Shown here one piece after another: positions 5,931 through 13,582 of a stretch of 14,537 nt of DNA (its first letter is position 1; the number at the start of each line of letters is the position of its first letter). Under the pieces are notes generated by a model. That model was not told the DNA's origin, made no database searches, and saw only the letters and a list, made by a program, of their open reading frames with translations. The translations under genes and the position numbers were made by a program. Source of the stretch: an uncultured Porphyromonas sp. (GTDB lineage Bacteria > Bacteroidota > Bacteroidia > Bacteroidales > Porphyromonadaceae); the NCBI RefSeq assembly GCF_938023125.1, contig NZ_CALHDW010000009.1:1-14537 (forward strand). Reading direction: 5' to 3'.

Positions 5931-6644
5931 TTAATAGATGGAGTAGCTTTTCTCGCGCATGGACTCAGCATCAGCGTAGAGGTAGATCCATGGACAGCGA
6001 GAGGCAATGAAGTTGGCAGGATACTCTTTTGCTTCGGGTAGAAGGTTGATGATATCGCCAATAGCAAATCGGGCTTCTCCCCCAAAGGCGTAGAGTGCAA
6101 GCCCCTTAGCCCCTTCAATCGTGGGAATGGATAGGGTTACATGCTGATCGCCATGGGAAGGGTGTGCGTTGGCAAAAGCGATTGGTTCTTCGAGGAAGAT
6201 ATCATGCTGACCTGCGAAGATGCCGGCAATATGTCCGTCCTTAGTCATATCCATGAGTACCATATCGAAGCGAGGAGCTCCACCTACCTTGGGTAGGGTT
6301 TTTAGGATCTCTTGAGCATAGCGCTCTGCCTCGGCCTCGGGGGCATTATCCGTATTGATGGGATGGATATTGGAGGAGGGAATTTCTATCTTATCAAAGA
6401 GATGAGCCTTGGCTACGAGGTGATGGAGGCCTTTTTGTTGCCCACTCATCACTTCCGAAGCGTAATAGATCTGCACTTTAGACCAGTCTATAGGAGTACT
6501 TGCAAGAGCTTGATATAGAGGAATTGCGGGGAATCCGCCTGTAAGTGCAAGGTAGTAAACTTCGCTTTTCTCTACCTCTTGTTGTATACGCTCTGCGAGC
6601 TTCTTAGCAGTGGCTTCTGCACTGGGATAACTTATTGTATTCAT
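5931..6644 (-). CDS. 6-phosphogluconolactonase-like protein, divergent active site
   Basis: The 237-residue protein belongs to the 6-phosphogluconolactonase / glucosamine-6-phosphate isomerase fold family and is closest to Pgl (DevB). Seen: LALTGGFPAIPLY (32-44), matching the sugar-phosphate loop xLSGGxTPxxLY; IDWSKVQIYYASE (52-64), where Pgl normally has a DER motif; and FDMVLMDMTKDGHIAGIF (126-143), matching FDLxLLGMGxDGHxASLF and keeping Asp136 and His138. The DER arginine and the usual downstream asparagine are replaced, and LGMG reads MDMT. Pgl hydrolyses 6-phosphogluconolactone in the oxidative pentose phosphate pathway, but with these changes and no zwf or gnd neighbour the activity is uncertain. 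ATG 6644 is preferred over the upstream 6695 start because it directly precedes the conserved fold. It begins 59 nt after pepT and is probably in that operon. Confidence 0.8.
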   Translation of the reverse strand: MNTISYPSAEATAKKLAERIQQEVEKSEVYYLALTGGFPAIPLYQALASTPIDWSKVQIYYASEVMSGQQKGLHHLVAKAHLFDKIEIPSSNIHPINTDNAPEAEAERYAQEILKTLPKVGGAPRFDMVLMDMTKDGHIAGIFAGQHDIFLEEPIAFANAHPSHGDQHVTLSIPTIEGAKGLALYAFGGEARFAIGDIINLLPEAKEYPANFIASRCPWIYLYADAESMREKSYSIY

Positions 6645-6703
6645 TGTTATAGTCTTTGTTTTGTTCCTATAGAGGTAACAAACGAAGTAGTACAATTAGT
6701 TCG

Positions 6704-7915
6704 CTAGAATAGGCTTGCAAGGTGGATAATTGTCTTCAGGGCCTTGTACATGGTCGTGAGCGAGCAATACTCGTACTTGCCATGGAAGTTCATCCCGCCC
6801 GTGAATAGATTGGGGCAGGGTAGCCCCATGTAGGATAGTCTGGCTCCGTCCGTCCCTCCACGAATTGGCTTGACAAGGGGTGTAACCCCAGCCATCTTCA
6901 TAGCCTGCTTGGCACGCTCGATAAGCTCGGGATAAGGTGCTATTTGCTCCTTCATGTTGTAGTATTGGTCTTTGAGGGTCAGGGTGATCACCTCTTCGCC
7001 CATCTTGGTATTGAGGTAGCTGACTGCTGCCGAGATGATCTGTTTTTTCTCCTCAAATAGCTCCCTAGAGTGATCGCGAATGATGTATGCCATTTCGGCC
7101 GACTCTACACTACCGGAGAGGTGGATAAGGTGGAAGAACCCTTCGTACTCCTCGGTCAGCTCGGGGCGCATCCCTACAGGAAGCATCTCGTGGAGGTCGC
7201 AAGCAATTTGCAAGGCATTCAGCATCTTACCTTTGGCAGAGCCTGGGTGGATATTACGCCCCTGAATGGAAAGTTTGGCAGAGGCTGCATTGAAGTTTTC
7301 GTATTCGAGTTCTCCCTCGAATCCTCCATCCACCGTGTAGGCAAATTGGGCACCGAATTGCTTTACATCAAAGTGATCTACACCTCGCCCTATCTCCTCG
7401 TCGGGAGTGAAGCCAATACGGATCTTCCCGTGGGCTATCTGAGGGTTGGTCATAAAGTACTCTGCCATGGTCATGATCTCGGCAACCCCGGCTTTGTCGT
7501 CAGCTCCGAGTAGGGTAGTACCATCGGTCGTAATCAGAGTATGCCCCTTGTAAAAGGAGAGCTCGGGGAAGTCCGCCACGGTCATCATCAAACTCTCGTT
7601 GAGGCGGATGTCTTTGCCATCGTAGTTCTCAATAATCTGAGGCTTTACGTTGGCTCCGCTCATGTCGGGGGATGTGTCCACGTGCGAAATAAAGCCAACA
7701 ACAGGGCGATCTTCCATGCCCGTTGTTGCCGGGATAGTCCCCATTACATAGCCATATTTATCCATGGAGACCTCGGTAAGCCCGAGCGAAATCATCTCAT
7801 CATGCAGCGCACGGAGGAGTACTAATTGTTTATCTGTAGAGGGGAATGTATCGGAAGCCTCGTTGCTTTGGGTATCGAAGCTTACATAGTGTAGGAATCG
7901 TTCTTTGAGATCCAT
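6704..7915 (-). CDS. pepT: Peptidase T (tripeptide aminopeptidase)
   Basis: The 403-residue protein is peptidase T of the M20 metallopeptidase family, which removes the N-terminal residue of tripeptides in the cytoplasm. All di-zinc residues are present, at the numbering of the enterobacterial enzyme: His78 and Asp80 in SHVDTSPD, bridging Asp140 in LGADDKAG, catalytic Glu173 and ligand Glu174 in TPDEEIGRG, Asp196 in YTVDGG, and His378 in MNFHGKYEY. The length is standard. ATG 7915 is chosen because it gives the family N-terminus MDLKERFLHYVSFDTQS; the longer frame to 7987 would overlap the transporter gene. It starts 28 nt after the OPT transporter stop with no terminator, so import and hydrolysis of peptides appear coupled in one operon. 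Identity is very secure. Confidence 0.96.
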   Translation of the reverse strand: MDLKERFLHYVSFDTQSNEASDTFPSTDKQLVLLRALHDEMISLGLTEVSMDKYGYVMGTIPATTGMEDRPVVGFISHVDTSPDMSGANVKPQIIENYDGKDIRLNESLMMTVADFPELSFYKGHTLITTDGTTLLGADDKAGVAEIMTMAEYFMTNPQIAHGKIRIGFTPDEEIGRGVDHFDVKQFGAQFAYTVDGGFEGELEYENFNAASAKLSIQGRNIHPGSAKGKMLNALQIACDLHEMLPVGMRPELTEEYEGFFHLIHLSGSVESAEMAYIIRDHSRELFEEKKQIISAAVSYLNTKMGEEVITLTLKDQYYNMKEQIAPYPELIERAKQAMKMAGVTPLVKPIRGGTDGARLSYMGLPCPNLFTGGMNFHGKYEYCSLTTMYKALKTIIHLASLF

Positions 7916-7943
7916 ATTGATAGATGCTAGAGAGTTTTGAAGA

Positions 7944-9914
7944 TTATTTTTTCTGACCACGGATTGCATCCCATGCGAAGTAGGCAATGATAAGTAGGTA
8001 CATAACCAAAGAGAGCCAATGTGCCGATGGGGTTGAATACCAGTCGGAGGCGAAGAGATCTACATTGTTGAATTTAAGGATGGCACTTACAACTCCCATG
8101 AGAGCCCCGCCTGCGATAAATCCCGATGCAATGAGTGTACCCTTGTCTCTGCGAGCCTTGTTGATAGAAGCATCTTTGCTGCGAGAGCCTACAAAATGAC
8201 TAATTAGACCTCCAACCAAGAGGGGGACATTGAGTTGTAATGGGATAAACATACCCAGGGCGAAGGGTAGAGCCGGCACCTTTATAAAGTTGAGGATAAG
8301 AGCGAGGATAGCACCTACTGCATAGAGAATCCACGGTGTTTCACCCCCTTCCATTAGGGGCTTAATCACGGCTGCCATCGCATTTGCTTGGGGGGCTACT
8401 AAGGCTCCTTCGCCTTCGAATCCGTAGGTTTTGCTAAGGATGATCATTACTCCTGCTACGGTTAGTGCCGAAACAAAAGTACCGAGGAACTTCCATTTCT
8501 CTTGTTTCTGAGGAGTCGTACCGAGCCAATAACCAATCTTGAGATCCGTGATGAAGCCGCCTGCCATAGAGAGGGCTGTACACACAACACCGCCAATAAT
8601 CATGGCAGCCATCATTCCACGCTCTCCTTGGATACCCACGCTTACGAGTATTACAGAGGTGAGAATAAGGGTCATAAGGGTCATGCCGGAGACGGGGTTG
8701 CTCCCCACTATTGCGATAGCATTAGCAGCAACGGTGGTGAAGAGGAAGGCGATGACAAACACAATCAGAAGAGCAATAAGCGTCTGCGATATGTTATGAA
8801 TGACGCCAAACTGGAAGAAAACAAAAGTGGTAATAAGAGCTGCAATGATGCCTACGAGCACAAACTTCATGGATAGATCCTGCTCCGTACGAAGGGTAGG
8901 ACCATTCAAATCTCGCTTGTTACCCAATTCGTTAGCAGCCAGTTTTACGGCGCGTCCTATAATGCCCGAAGACTTGAGAATGCCTATAATCCCTGCCATG
9001 GCAATACCACCAATCCCTAGGGGACGTGCGTAGTTGGCAAAGATTTGCTCCGCACTCATGGCTCCCACTGTTAGGTCAATACCATCTCCCACGGGGAGTG
9101 TCATACCGGGGGCAAAGTACCCAATGAGGGGAACAATTACGAACCAAACAAGGAAAGATCCGCCACAGATAATTGCCACATAGGGTAGCCCAATGATGTA
9201 GCCGAGCCCGAGCACAGCCGCTCCGGTATTTAGCTTGAAGACCATCTTGTACTTATCGGCAAGAGTTTCTCCCCATGCCATCATACGAGTGGAAATCTCA
9301 TCAGTCCACCACCCGAAGGTGCTGATGATGAAATCGTAGAGACCACCAATAAGTCCACTAAGAGCAAGTAGTTTGGTCTGTTTACCGGCACTCTCGCCCG
9401 TTACTAGAACCTCTGTTGTAGCTGTTGCTTCCGGGAATGGATACTTACCATGCATCTCCTGAACGAAGTAGCGACGGAAGGGAATGAGAAGGAGTATCCC
9501 TAGGCAACCTCCCACAAAAGAAGAGAGGAAGATTTGCCAAAATCCTGCCTCTAATTGCAAAATGTAGAGGGCGGGAAGAGTGAAAATAGCACCTGCTACG
9601 ATAACCCCAGAGGAGGCTCCGATGGACTGAATGATTACGTTTTGCCCGAGCATATTCTTCTTGCCCGAGAGAGACCCAATGCCCACAGCCAAAATAGCAA
9701 TAGGGATAGCAGCCTCAAATACTTGTCCCACTTTAAGGCCTAGGTAGGCCGTGGCAGCGGAGAACAGAATGGCCATGATAATACCCATGATCACCGAATA
9801 AGGGGTGACTTCTCGAGGGTTCTCCCGAGCCGGAAGAAGCGGGATATACTTCTCTCCCTCTTGTAGAGGACGATAGGCGTTGTCGGGTAGTCTTGAGGAT
9901 TTGTTTTCTTCCAT
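7944..9914 (-). CDS. OPT family oligopeptide transporter
   Basis: The 656-residue inner-membrane protein is a prokaryotic OPT family transporter, expected to import oligopeptides by proton symport. After a hydrophilic N-terminus (1-37, including KYIPLLPARENPREVTPYS just before the membrane part), about fourteen to sixteen hydrophobic segments cover most of the chain, rich in glycine as typical for the family (GLKVGQVFEAAIPIAILAVG, residues 59-78). Length and layout fit the bacterial OPT subgroup of about 650 residues. No signal peptide is needed. It is the first gene of a probable operon with pepT 28 nt downstream and a Pgl-like gene after that. Some bacterial OPT proteins are suspected to carry metal chelates or siderophores, but the peptidase partner favours peptides. 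I found no clean promoter in the 150 bases upstream. Confidence 0.92.
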   Translation of the reverse strand: MEENKSSRLPDNAYRPLQEGEKYIPLLPARENPREVTPYSVIMGIIMAILFSAATAYLGLKVGQVFEAAIPIAILAVGIGSLSGKKNMLGQNVIIQSIGASSGVIVAGAIFTLPALYILQLEAGFWQIFLSSFVGGCLGILLLIPFRRYFVQEMHGKYPFPEATATTEVLVTGESAGKQTKLLALSGLIGGLYDFIISTFGWWTDEISTRMMAWGETLADKYKMVFKLNTGAAVLGLGYIIGLPYVAIICGGSFLVWFVIVPLIGYFAPGMTLPVGDGIDLTVGAMSAEQIFANYARPLGIGGIAMAGIIGILKSSGIIGRAVKLAANELGNKRDLNGPTLRTEQDLSMKFVLVGIIAALITTFVFFQFGVIHNISQTLIALLIVFVIAFLFTTVAANAIAIVGSNPVSGMTLMTLILTSVILVSVGIQGERGMMAAMIIGGVVCTALSMAGGFITDLKIGYWLGTTPQKQEKWKFLGTFVSALTVAGVMIILSKTYGFEGEGALVAPQANAMAAVIKPLMEGGETPWILYAVGAILALILNFIKVPALPFALGMFIPLQLNVPLLVGGLISHFVGSRSKDASINKARRDKGTLIASGFIAGGALMGVVSAILKFNNVDLFASDWYSTPSAHWLSLVMYLLIIAYFAWDAIRGQKK

Positions 9915-9967
9915 AATCTATTCCTATTTTGAGTACAGTTTGATCTCTTTATGGGGTAAAGTGTAAA

Positions 9968-10041
9968 ACGAAAAACACCCTCTCCGTAGCTACTGCACCT
10001 CCCCCAGTGGATAGGAGAGTGCGGCACATCTACCGAGAGGG
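9968..10041 (-). terminator. Large inverted repeat, probable terminator after the WbpM homologue
   Basis: CCCTCTC-GTAG (9978-9989) pairs with CTAC-GAGAGGG (10030-10041) with one internal mismatch. The enclosed 40 bases can form an inner hairpin (GCAC with GTGC and CTCC with GGAG). Read leftward the stem is followed by TGTTTTTCGTTTTAC, a good U-rich tail. It lies 24 nt past the stop at 10065. The branched shape is unusual for a simple terminator. Confidence 0.5.
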
Positions 10042-10064
10042 ATCCTTTTCATACTCTGTGTATC

Positions 10065-12077
10065 TTATTTTTCCTCTTTATCGGGGCGGGGCTTGTCAAG
10101 TATCTCAAATTCGCTGTTATTGCTGCGATACTCCGGAACAAGCTCTTTGATAGCAGCAACGGAGCCAATTATATCTACATCGCGAGACCTCTTTTTCAGT
10201 TCTTCGAATTGCGCAGCAATGGCGTCAAAGTCATTGGGCCGCACCATGGCCATTCTAATCTTGGGTAGCTTGGTGGGGACCGTGTGCTCATTGCTGTCGA
10301 GAACTTCTTCGTAGATCTTTTCCCCAGGACGCAACCCCGTGTATTCAATTTTTATTTGTACATCAGGGATCAGTCTGGCTAGGTGTATCATGTTGCGAGC
10401 CAGGTCTACAATTTTGTGAGGCTTCCCCATCTCAAATACAAATATCTTGGTTGTATCCCCTAGGGCACTGGCTTGTAGCACCAAGTGACATGCCTCACGG
10501 ATGCTCATGAAGTATCGCGTAATATCAGGGTGGGTAACGGTGATAGGACCTCCATTGGCTATCTGTTCTCGGAATAGGTGAAACACGGATCCTTGAGAGC
10601 CTAGTACGTTGCCAAATCGGGTGGTTAAGAAGATGGTCTTGCCCTCTATCTTGCCCTCTTCTATGGCATGGCCTAGGGCTTGTACATACATCTCTGCACT
10701 TCGTTTGGTGGCTCCCATTACGTTGGTGGGGTTCACGGCTTTGTCGGTAGAGATCATTACCATCTTTTCTACTCCGTACTTGAGGCAGTGGTCGGCGATG
10801 TTTTGGGTTCCCATACAATTGACCAAGATGGCCTCGCAGGGGTTTTCCTCCATCAAAGGCACGTGTTTATAGGCGGCAGCATGGAGCACAATATGGGGGT
10901 GAAAACGCCGGAATACCATATCTACGCGCTCCTTGCTACGAACATCTCCAACGATAGGAGAGAACTGAAGATTCGGGAACTTCTTCTGTAGCTCTAAACG
11001 AATATTGTGGAGGGGAGTCTCCGCATTATCAAAGAGAACGAGGTGCTTTATGTCTAGCCTAGCTACCTGGCGAGCAATTTCGCTCCCGATGCTTCCTGCA
11101 GCTCCCGTTACGAGGATCGTTTTCCCCGCATATAACTGCTTCACGGGGGTCATGTCAAGTTTAATCTCATCGCGTAAGAGAAGATCCTCTATATTGATAT
11201 GGCGTACCCCTTGCTCAGCTAGTAGGGTAGGAGTGGTTTTTTCTATCTCTGGGGCTAGCATGGCAGATACCCCGAGGGCGAGGCAATCTTCTACCAATCC
11301 ATTACGCTCAGCGAATAGGTCGTCTTTGTTGGAGAAGATAAAGGCACGTACTCCATGTCGTTTAATAAGTATGGCGATATCTTTCCGTGAGGAGACATAT
11401 AGGATGGGTTTACCGGCTATAGTGAAGGTGCTTTCATGCTTCCTCTTGCTGCAAAATCCTACCACATGGTAGTTGCGGTTACGCTCAAGTAGGTTGGCAA
11501 GAGATACAGACTCCTCATTTGTACCATAGATAACGACGAAGGTGGTGACCTTGGTTGTGGTAGGATCTCCTGCAGTACCCCAGCGCGCCAATATGATAAA
11601 GCAGGCACGAGATAGCACTGTCATGAAAAAGAATACAATGAAGAATAGTAAAAAGAATAACAGAGAATGTAAAAGCAGAACCTTGAGATTGACCTCTACA
11701 TTAACTAATAGTAGGATGGTTGTGGAGAGAATTCCCACAGATAAAGTGTTGCAGACAATGTACCAAAAGGTGCGTGTGCTAATATCTAAGGAAGAAAATC
11801 GGAATGCTTGTTTGTAGGTACGGAAGAGGTAGCTTGTGAGCAATGTGGAGATGAATGCCACTCCCAAGATAATGGTAAAATAATTTTTATTTATGAAGGG
11901 CATTGGGGCTATCCGAGCATGGCATAGCCCGACTAGTAGCGCACAGAATGTGCCTACCAAGGTGTCGAATAAAAGGATATAACGACGATCTATAAAGTCC
12001 TGGAAAAGTCGCTTCTGCAGTAACTTTTGGACCTTTCTCTTAAAACTTCTCTTCTTATTATCTTCTTCGAAGTCCAT
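10065..12077 (-). CDS. WbpM/CapD-type nucleotide-sugar 4,6-dehydratase, membrane-bound
   Basis: The 670-residue inner-membrane enzyme belongs to the long WbpM/PglF/CapD family, which converts UDP-GlcNAc or related nucleotide sugars to 4-keto-6-deoxy intermediates for O-antigen, capsule or glycoprotein glycans. Order: four membrane segments (about 33-52, 67-85, 104-125, 131-153); a first Rossmann-like domain (178-300); then the catalytic SDR domain with NAD-binding GAAGSIGSE (325-333), GDVR (377-380), HAAAYKHVPLME (399-410) and STDKAVNPTNVMGATK (443-458). Asp445, Lys446, Met454 and Lys458 are in catalytic positions; Met in place of the usual SDR tyrosine is typical of the long family. AAGGAG (12085-12090) precedes ATG 12077 by 7 nt, a rare good Shine-Dalgarno here. 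A promoter at 12312-12343 implies a leader of about 230 nt. No other glycan genes are adjacent. Exact substrate unknown. Confidence 0.93.
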   Translation of the reverse strand: MDFEEDNKKRSFKRKVQKLLQKRLFQDFIDRRYILLFDTLVGTFCALLVGLCHARIAPMPFINKNYFTIILGVAFISTLLTSYLFRTYKQAFRFSSLDISTRTFWYIVCNTLSVGILSTTILLLVNVEVNLKVLLLHSLLFFLLFFIVFFFMTVLSRACFIILARWGTAGDPTTTKVTTFVVIYGTNEESVSLANLLERNRNYHVVGFCSKRKHESTFTIAGKPILYVSSRKDIAILIKRHGVRAFIFSNKDDLFAERNGLVEDCLALGVSAMLAPEIEKTTPTLLAEQGVRHINIEDLLLRDEIKLDMTPVKQLYAGKTILVTGAAGSIGSEIARQVARLDIKHLVLFDNAETPLHNIRLELQKKFPNLQFSPIVGDVRSKERVDMVFRRFHPHIVLHAAAYKHVPLMEENPCEAILVNCMGTQNIADHCLKYGVEKMVMISTDKAVNPTNVMGATKRSAEMYVQALGHAIEEGKIEGKTIFLTTRFGNVLGSQGSVFHLFREQIANGGPITVTHPDITRYFMSIREACHLVLQASALGDTTKIFVFEMGKPHKIVDLARNMIHLARLIPDVQIKIEYTGLRPGEKIYEEVLDSNEHTVPTKLPKIRMAMVRPNDFDAIAAQFEELKKRSRDVDIIGSVAAIKELVPEYRSNNSEFEILDKPRPDKEEK

Positions 12078-12311
12078 TTTACTTCTCCTTCTTGTGTTGG
12101 CGTTCTGTGTTCGTTTTTTCTATAAATGGATACTTGATGGATGCAGATCTTAATTGATGAAAGTGATAAGAAAAGAGCACCTCTATTGTATAAAGGAAGG
12201 GCGGATGCAAAGATTTTACTAATTCAATAGATCTTCGTTTCGCTCTATCTCTATACTATTCTCAGGTTAAGCATCATTCGATCTCTGCCTCAGATTCCAT
12301 TTTTCTTATTA

Positions 12312-12343
12312 CAAAGATAAGGACTTCTCTTTTAGTGCGCAAA
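12312..12343 (-). promoter_or_regulatory. Promoter of the WbpM homologue
   Basis: On the minus strand TTTG (12340-12343) is followed, after exactly 20 bp, by TATCTTTG (12312-12319). Both match the Bacteroidota consensus (TTTG and TAnnTTTG) fully. The start of transcription should be near 12305, giving a leader of about 230 nt before ATG 12077. Confidence 0.8.
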
Positions 12344-12344
12344 A

Positions 12345-12393
12345 ATTACAAGGTAAAATCCCGCCTTTATCGAAGGATAAAAGACGGGATTTT
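12345..12393 (-). terminator. Terminator of the aldolase gene
   Basis: AAAATCCCG (12355-12363) pairs with CGGGATTTT (12385-12393), extended inward by CTTTATC with GATAAAAG (one bulge) and closed by a small loop. Read leftward the stem ends in TTTT and continues ACCTTGTAATTTTTG. It is 45 nt past the aldolase stop. Its tail abuts the next promoter. Confidence 0.75.
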
Positions 12394-12437
12394 GGGATAA
12401 AATCTCCTTAAAGAAGGAGGGATGGTTTTGCTCGCTC

Positions 12438-13433
12438 TTAGATCTTATCGTTGGACCCGAGTACGTCACAGATCTTGTGCTTGTAAAGCTCTTTGAGGCT
12501 ATCACGAGCCGGACCTAAGTACTTACGAGGGTCAAACTCTGCAGGTTTATTAACGAATACTTCACGGATGGCAGCGGTCATAGCAAGACGGCCATCGGAG
12601 TCAATATTAACCTTGCAGACGTTTGTTTTAGAAGCCTTGCGGAGTTGCTCTTCGGGGATCCCGATGGAGTCTTTGAGGGCACCACCGTTAGCGTTGATAA
12701 TCTTTACCTTGTCTTGGGGTACAGAGCTAGAGCCGTGAAGAACAATGGGGAACCCTGGGATACGACGCTGTACTTCCTCGAGGATGTCGAAGCGAAGTGG
12801 AGGAGGAACGAGTACGCCCTCTTCGTTGCGGGTGCATTGTGCGGGGGTAAATTTGTAAGCCCCGTGAGATGTACCTATAGAGATAGCAAGAGAGTCTACA
12901 CCGGTCTTCTTCACAAAGTCTTCTACTTGTGCGGGATCTGTGTAGGTGTGAGTCTCGGCTTGTACATCGTCTTCGATACCTGCGAGTACTCCTAGCTCAC
13001 CCTCTACTGTTACGTCAAACTGATGAGCATACTCTACAACCTTACGTGTAAGAGCTACGTTTTCGTCATAGGGGAGGGCACTTCCATCGATCATTACGGA
13101 AGAAAATCCGAGTTCGATACAGCTCTTACAAAGCTCAAACGTATCACCATGATCGAGGTGGAGACATATTTGGGGATTGGGTTGTCCCAATTCTTTAGCA
13201 TACTCTACTGCACCTTGTGCCATGTAGCGCAAAAGGGTCTGATTGGCGTACTTGCGGGCCCCACTTGATACTTGCAAGATAACGGGAGAGTTGGTCTCTA
13301 CAACAGCTTGGATGATAGCTTGTAGCTGCTCCATGTTGTTGAAGTTATAAGCAGGGATGGCGTAACCGCCTTTCATGGCTTTAGCAAACATCTCACGGGT
13401 GTTTACCAATCCGAGTTCTTTGTAGCTTACCAT
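12438..13433 (-). CDS. fba: Class II fructose-1,6-bisphosphate aldolase
   Basis: The 331-residue cytoplasmic enzyme cleaves fructose-1,6-bisphosphate to dihydroxyacetone phosphate and glyceraldehyde-3-phosphate, or runs in reverse in gluconeogenesis. It is zinc-dependent class II: AIPAYNFNN (25-33); HLDHGD (92-97) with the likely proton-transfer Asp94 and zinc ligand His95; VEGELGVLAGIEDD (143-156); the zinc loop SIGTSHGAYK (185-194) with His190; LHGSSSVP (232-239) with His233; and NIDSDGR (276-282), the phosphate and substrate segment. The length fits the shorter class II type. ATG 13433 is first in frame and gives the family start. It has its own full promoter (13470-13501) and terminator, so it is monocistronic. 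In a peptide-using bacterium it may serve mainly sugar synthesis, which is inference. Identity is very secure. Confidence 0.96.
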   Translation of the reverse strand: MVSYKELGLVNTREMFAKAMKGGYAIPAYNFNNMEQLQAIIQAVVETNSPVILQVSSGARKYANQTLLRYMAQGAVEYAKELGQPNPQICLHLDHGDTFELCKSCIELGFSSVMIDGSALPYDENVALTRKVVEYAHQFDVTVEGELGVLAGIEDDVQAETHTYTDPAQVEDFVKKTGVDSLAISIGTSHGAYKFTPAQCTRNEEGVLVPPPLRFDILEEVQRRIPGFPIVLHGSSSVPQDKVKIINANGGALKDSIGIPEEQLRKASKTNVCKVNIDSDGRLAMTAAIREVFVNKPAEFDPRKYLGPARDSLKELYKHKICDVLGSNDKI

Positions 13434-13469
13434 AAATTTCTAGATTAAACGACTTGTTCTTTACGACTG

Positions 13470-13501
13470 CAAACATAGTTATTTAATATAGTCTAGCCAA
13501 A
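13470..13501 (-). promoter_or_regulatory. Aldolase promoter
   Basis: On the minus strand TTTG (13498-13501) precedes TATGTTTG (13470-13477) by exactly 20 bp, a full Bacteroidota housekeeping promoter. The leader to ATG 13433 would be about 30 nt, consistent with high, simple expression of a glycolytic gene. Confidence 0.8.
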
Positions 13502-13549
13502 TTTTGTGCGTTAAATCACATGGATTGGGTACTCCAGATGCCGAAGAAT

Positions 13550-13582
13550 CTTCAAAGAGGGAGGGTTTTACTTCTCCCTTTT
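13550..13582 (-). terminator. Possible terminator overlapping the exonuclease stop
   Basis: GGGAG (13559-13563) pairs with CTCCC (13574-13578), extended by A-T pairs outside, with the stop codon in the loop. Read leftward, TCTTTGAAG follows. The stem has a mismatch on the minus strand and the tail is weak, so it is only a candidate. Confidence 0.35.

Larger units (their letters stand above)
12078..12437. other. 360-base intergenic leader region
   Basis: This region holds the aldolase terminator (12345-12393), the WbpM-homologue promoter (12312-12343) and, below it, about 225 bases of untranslated leader that I could not assign to any riboswitch or attenuator class. A micro-frame of eight codons starts at ATG 12300 on the minus strand, a few bases after the predicted transcription start, and ends in an overlapping TGATG. 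No tRNA or convincing gene is seen. Confidence 0.6.

Noticed and set aside
7916..7987. 24-codon N-terminal extension of peptidase T
   Set aside because: It overlaps the end of the transporter gene and would shift all metal ligands from the numbering known for PepT.
8502..8876. 124-codon plus-strand frame rich in His, Glu and Asn
   Set aside because: It is a shadow of the membrane transporter gene on the other strand; its composition simply reflects complement codons of hydrophobic residues.
11005..11472. 155-codon plus-strand frame
   Set aside because: It lies wholly inside the dehydratase gene on the opposite strand, and its arginine- and serine-rich product matches no family.
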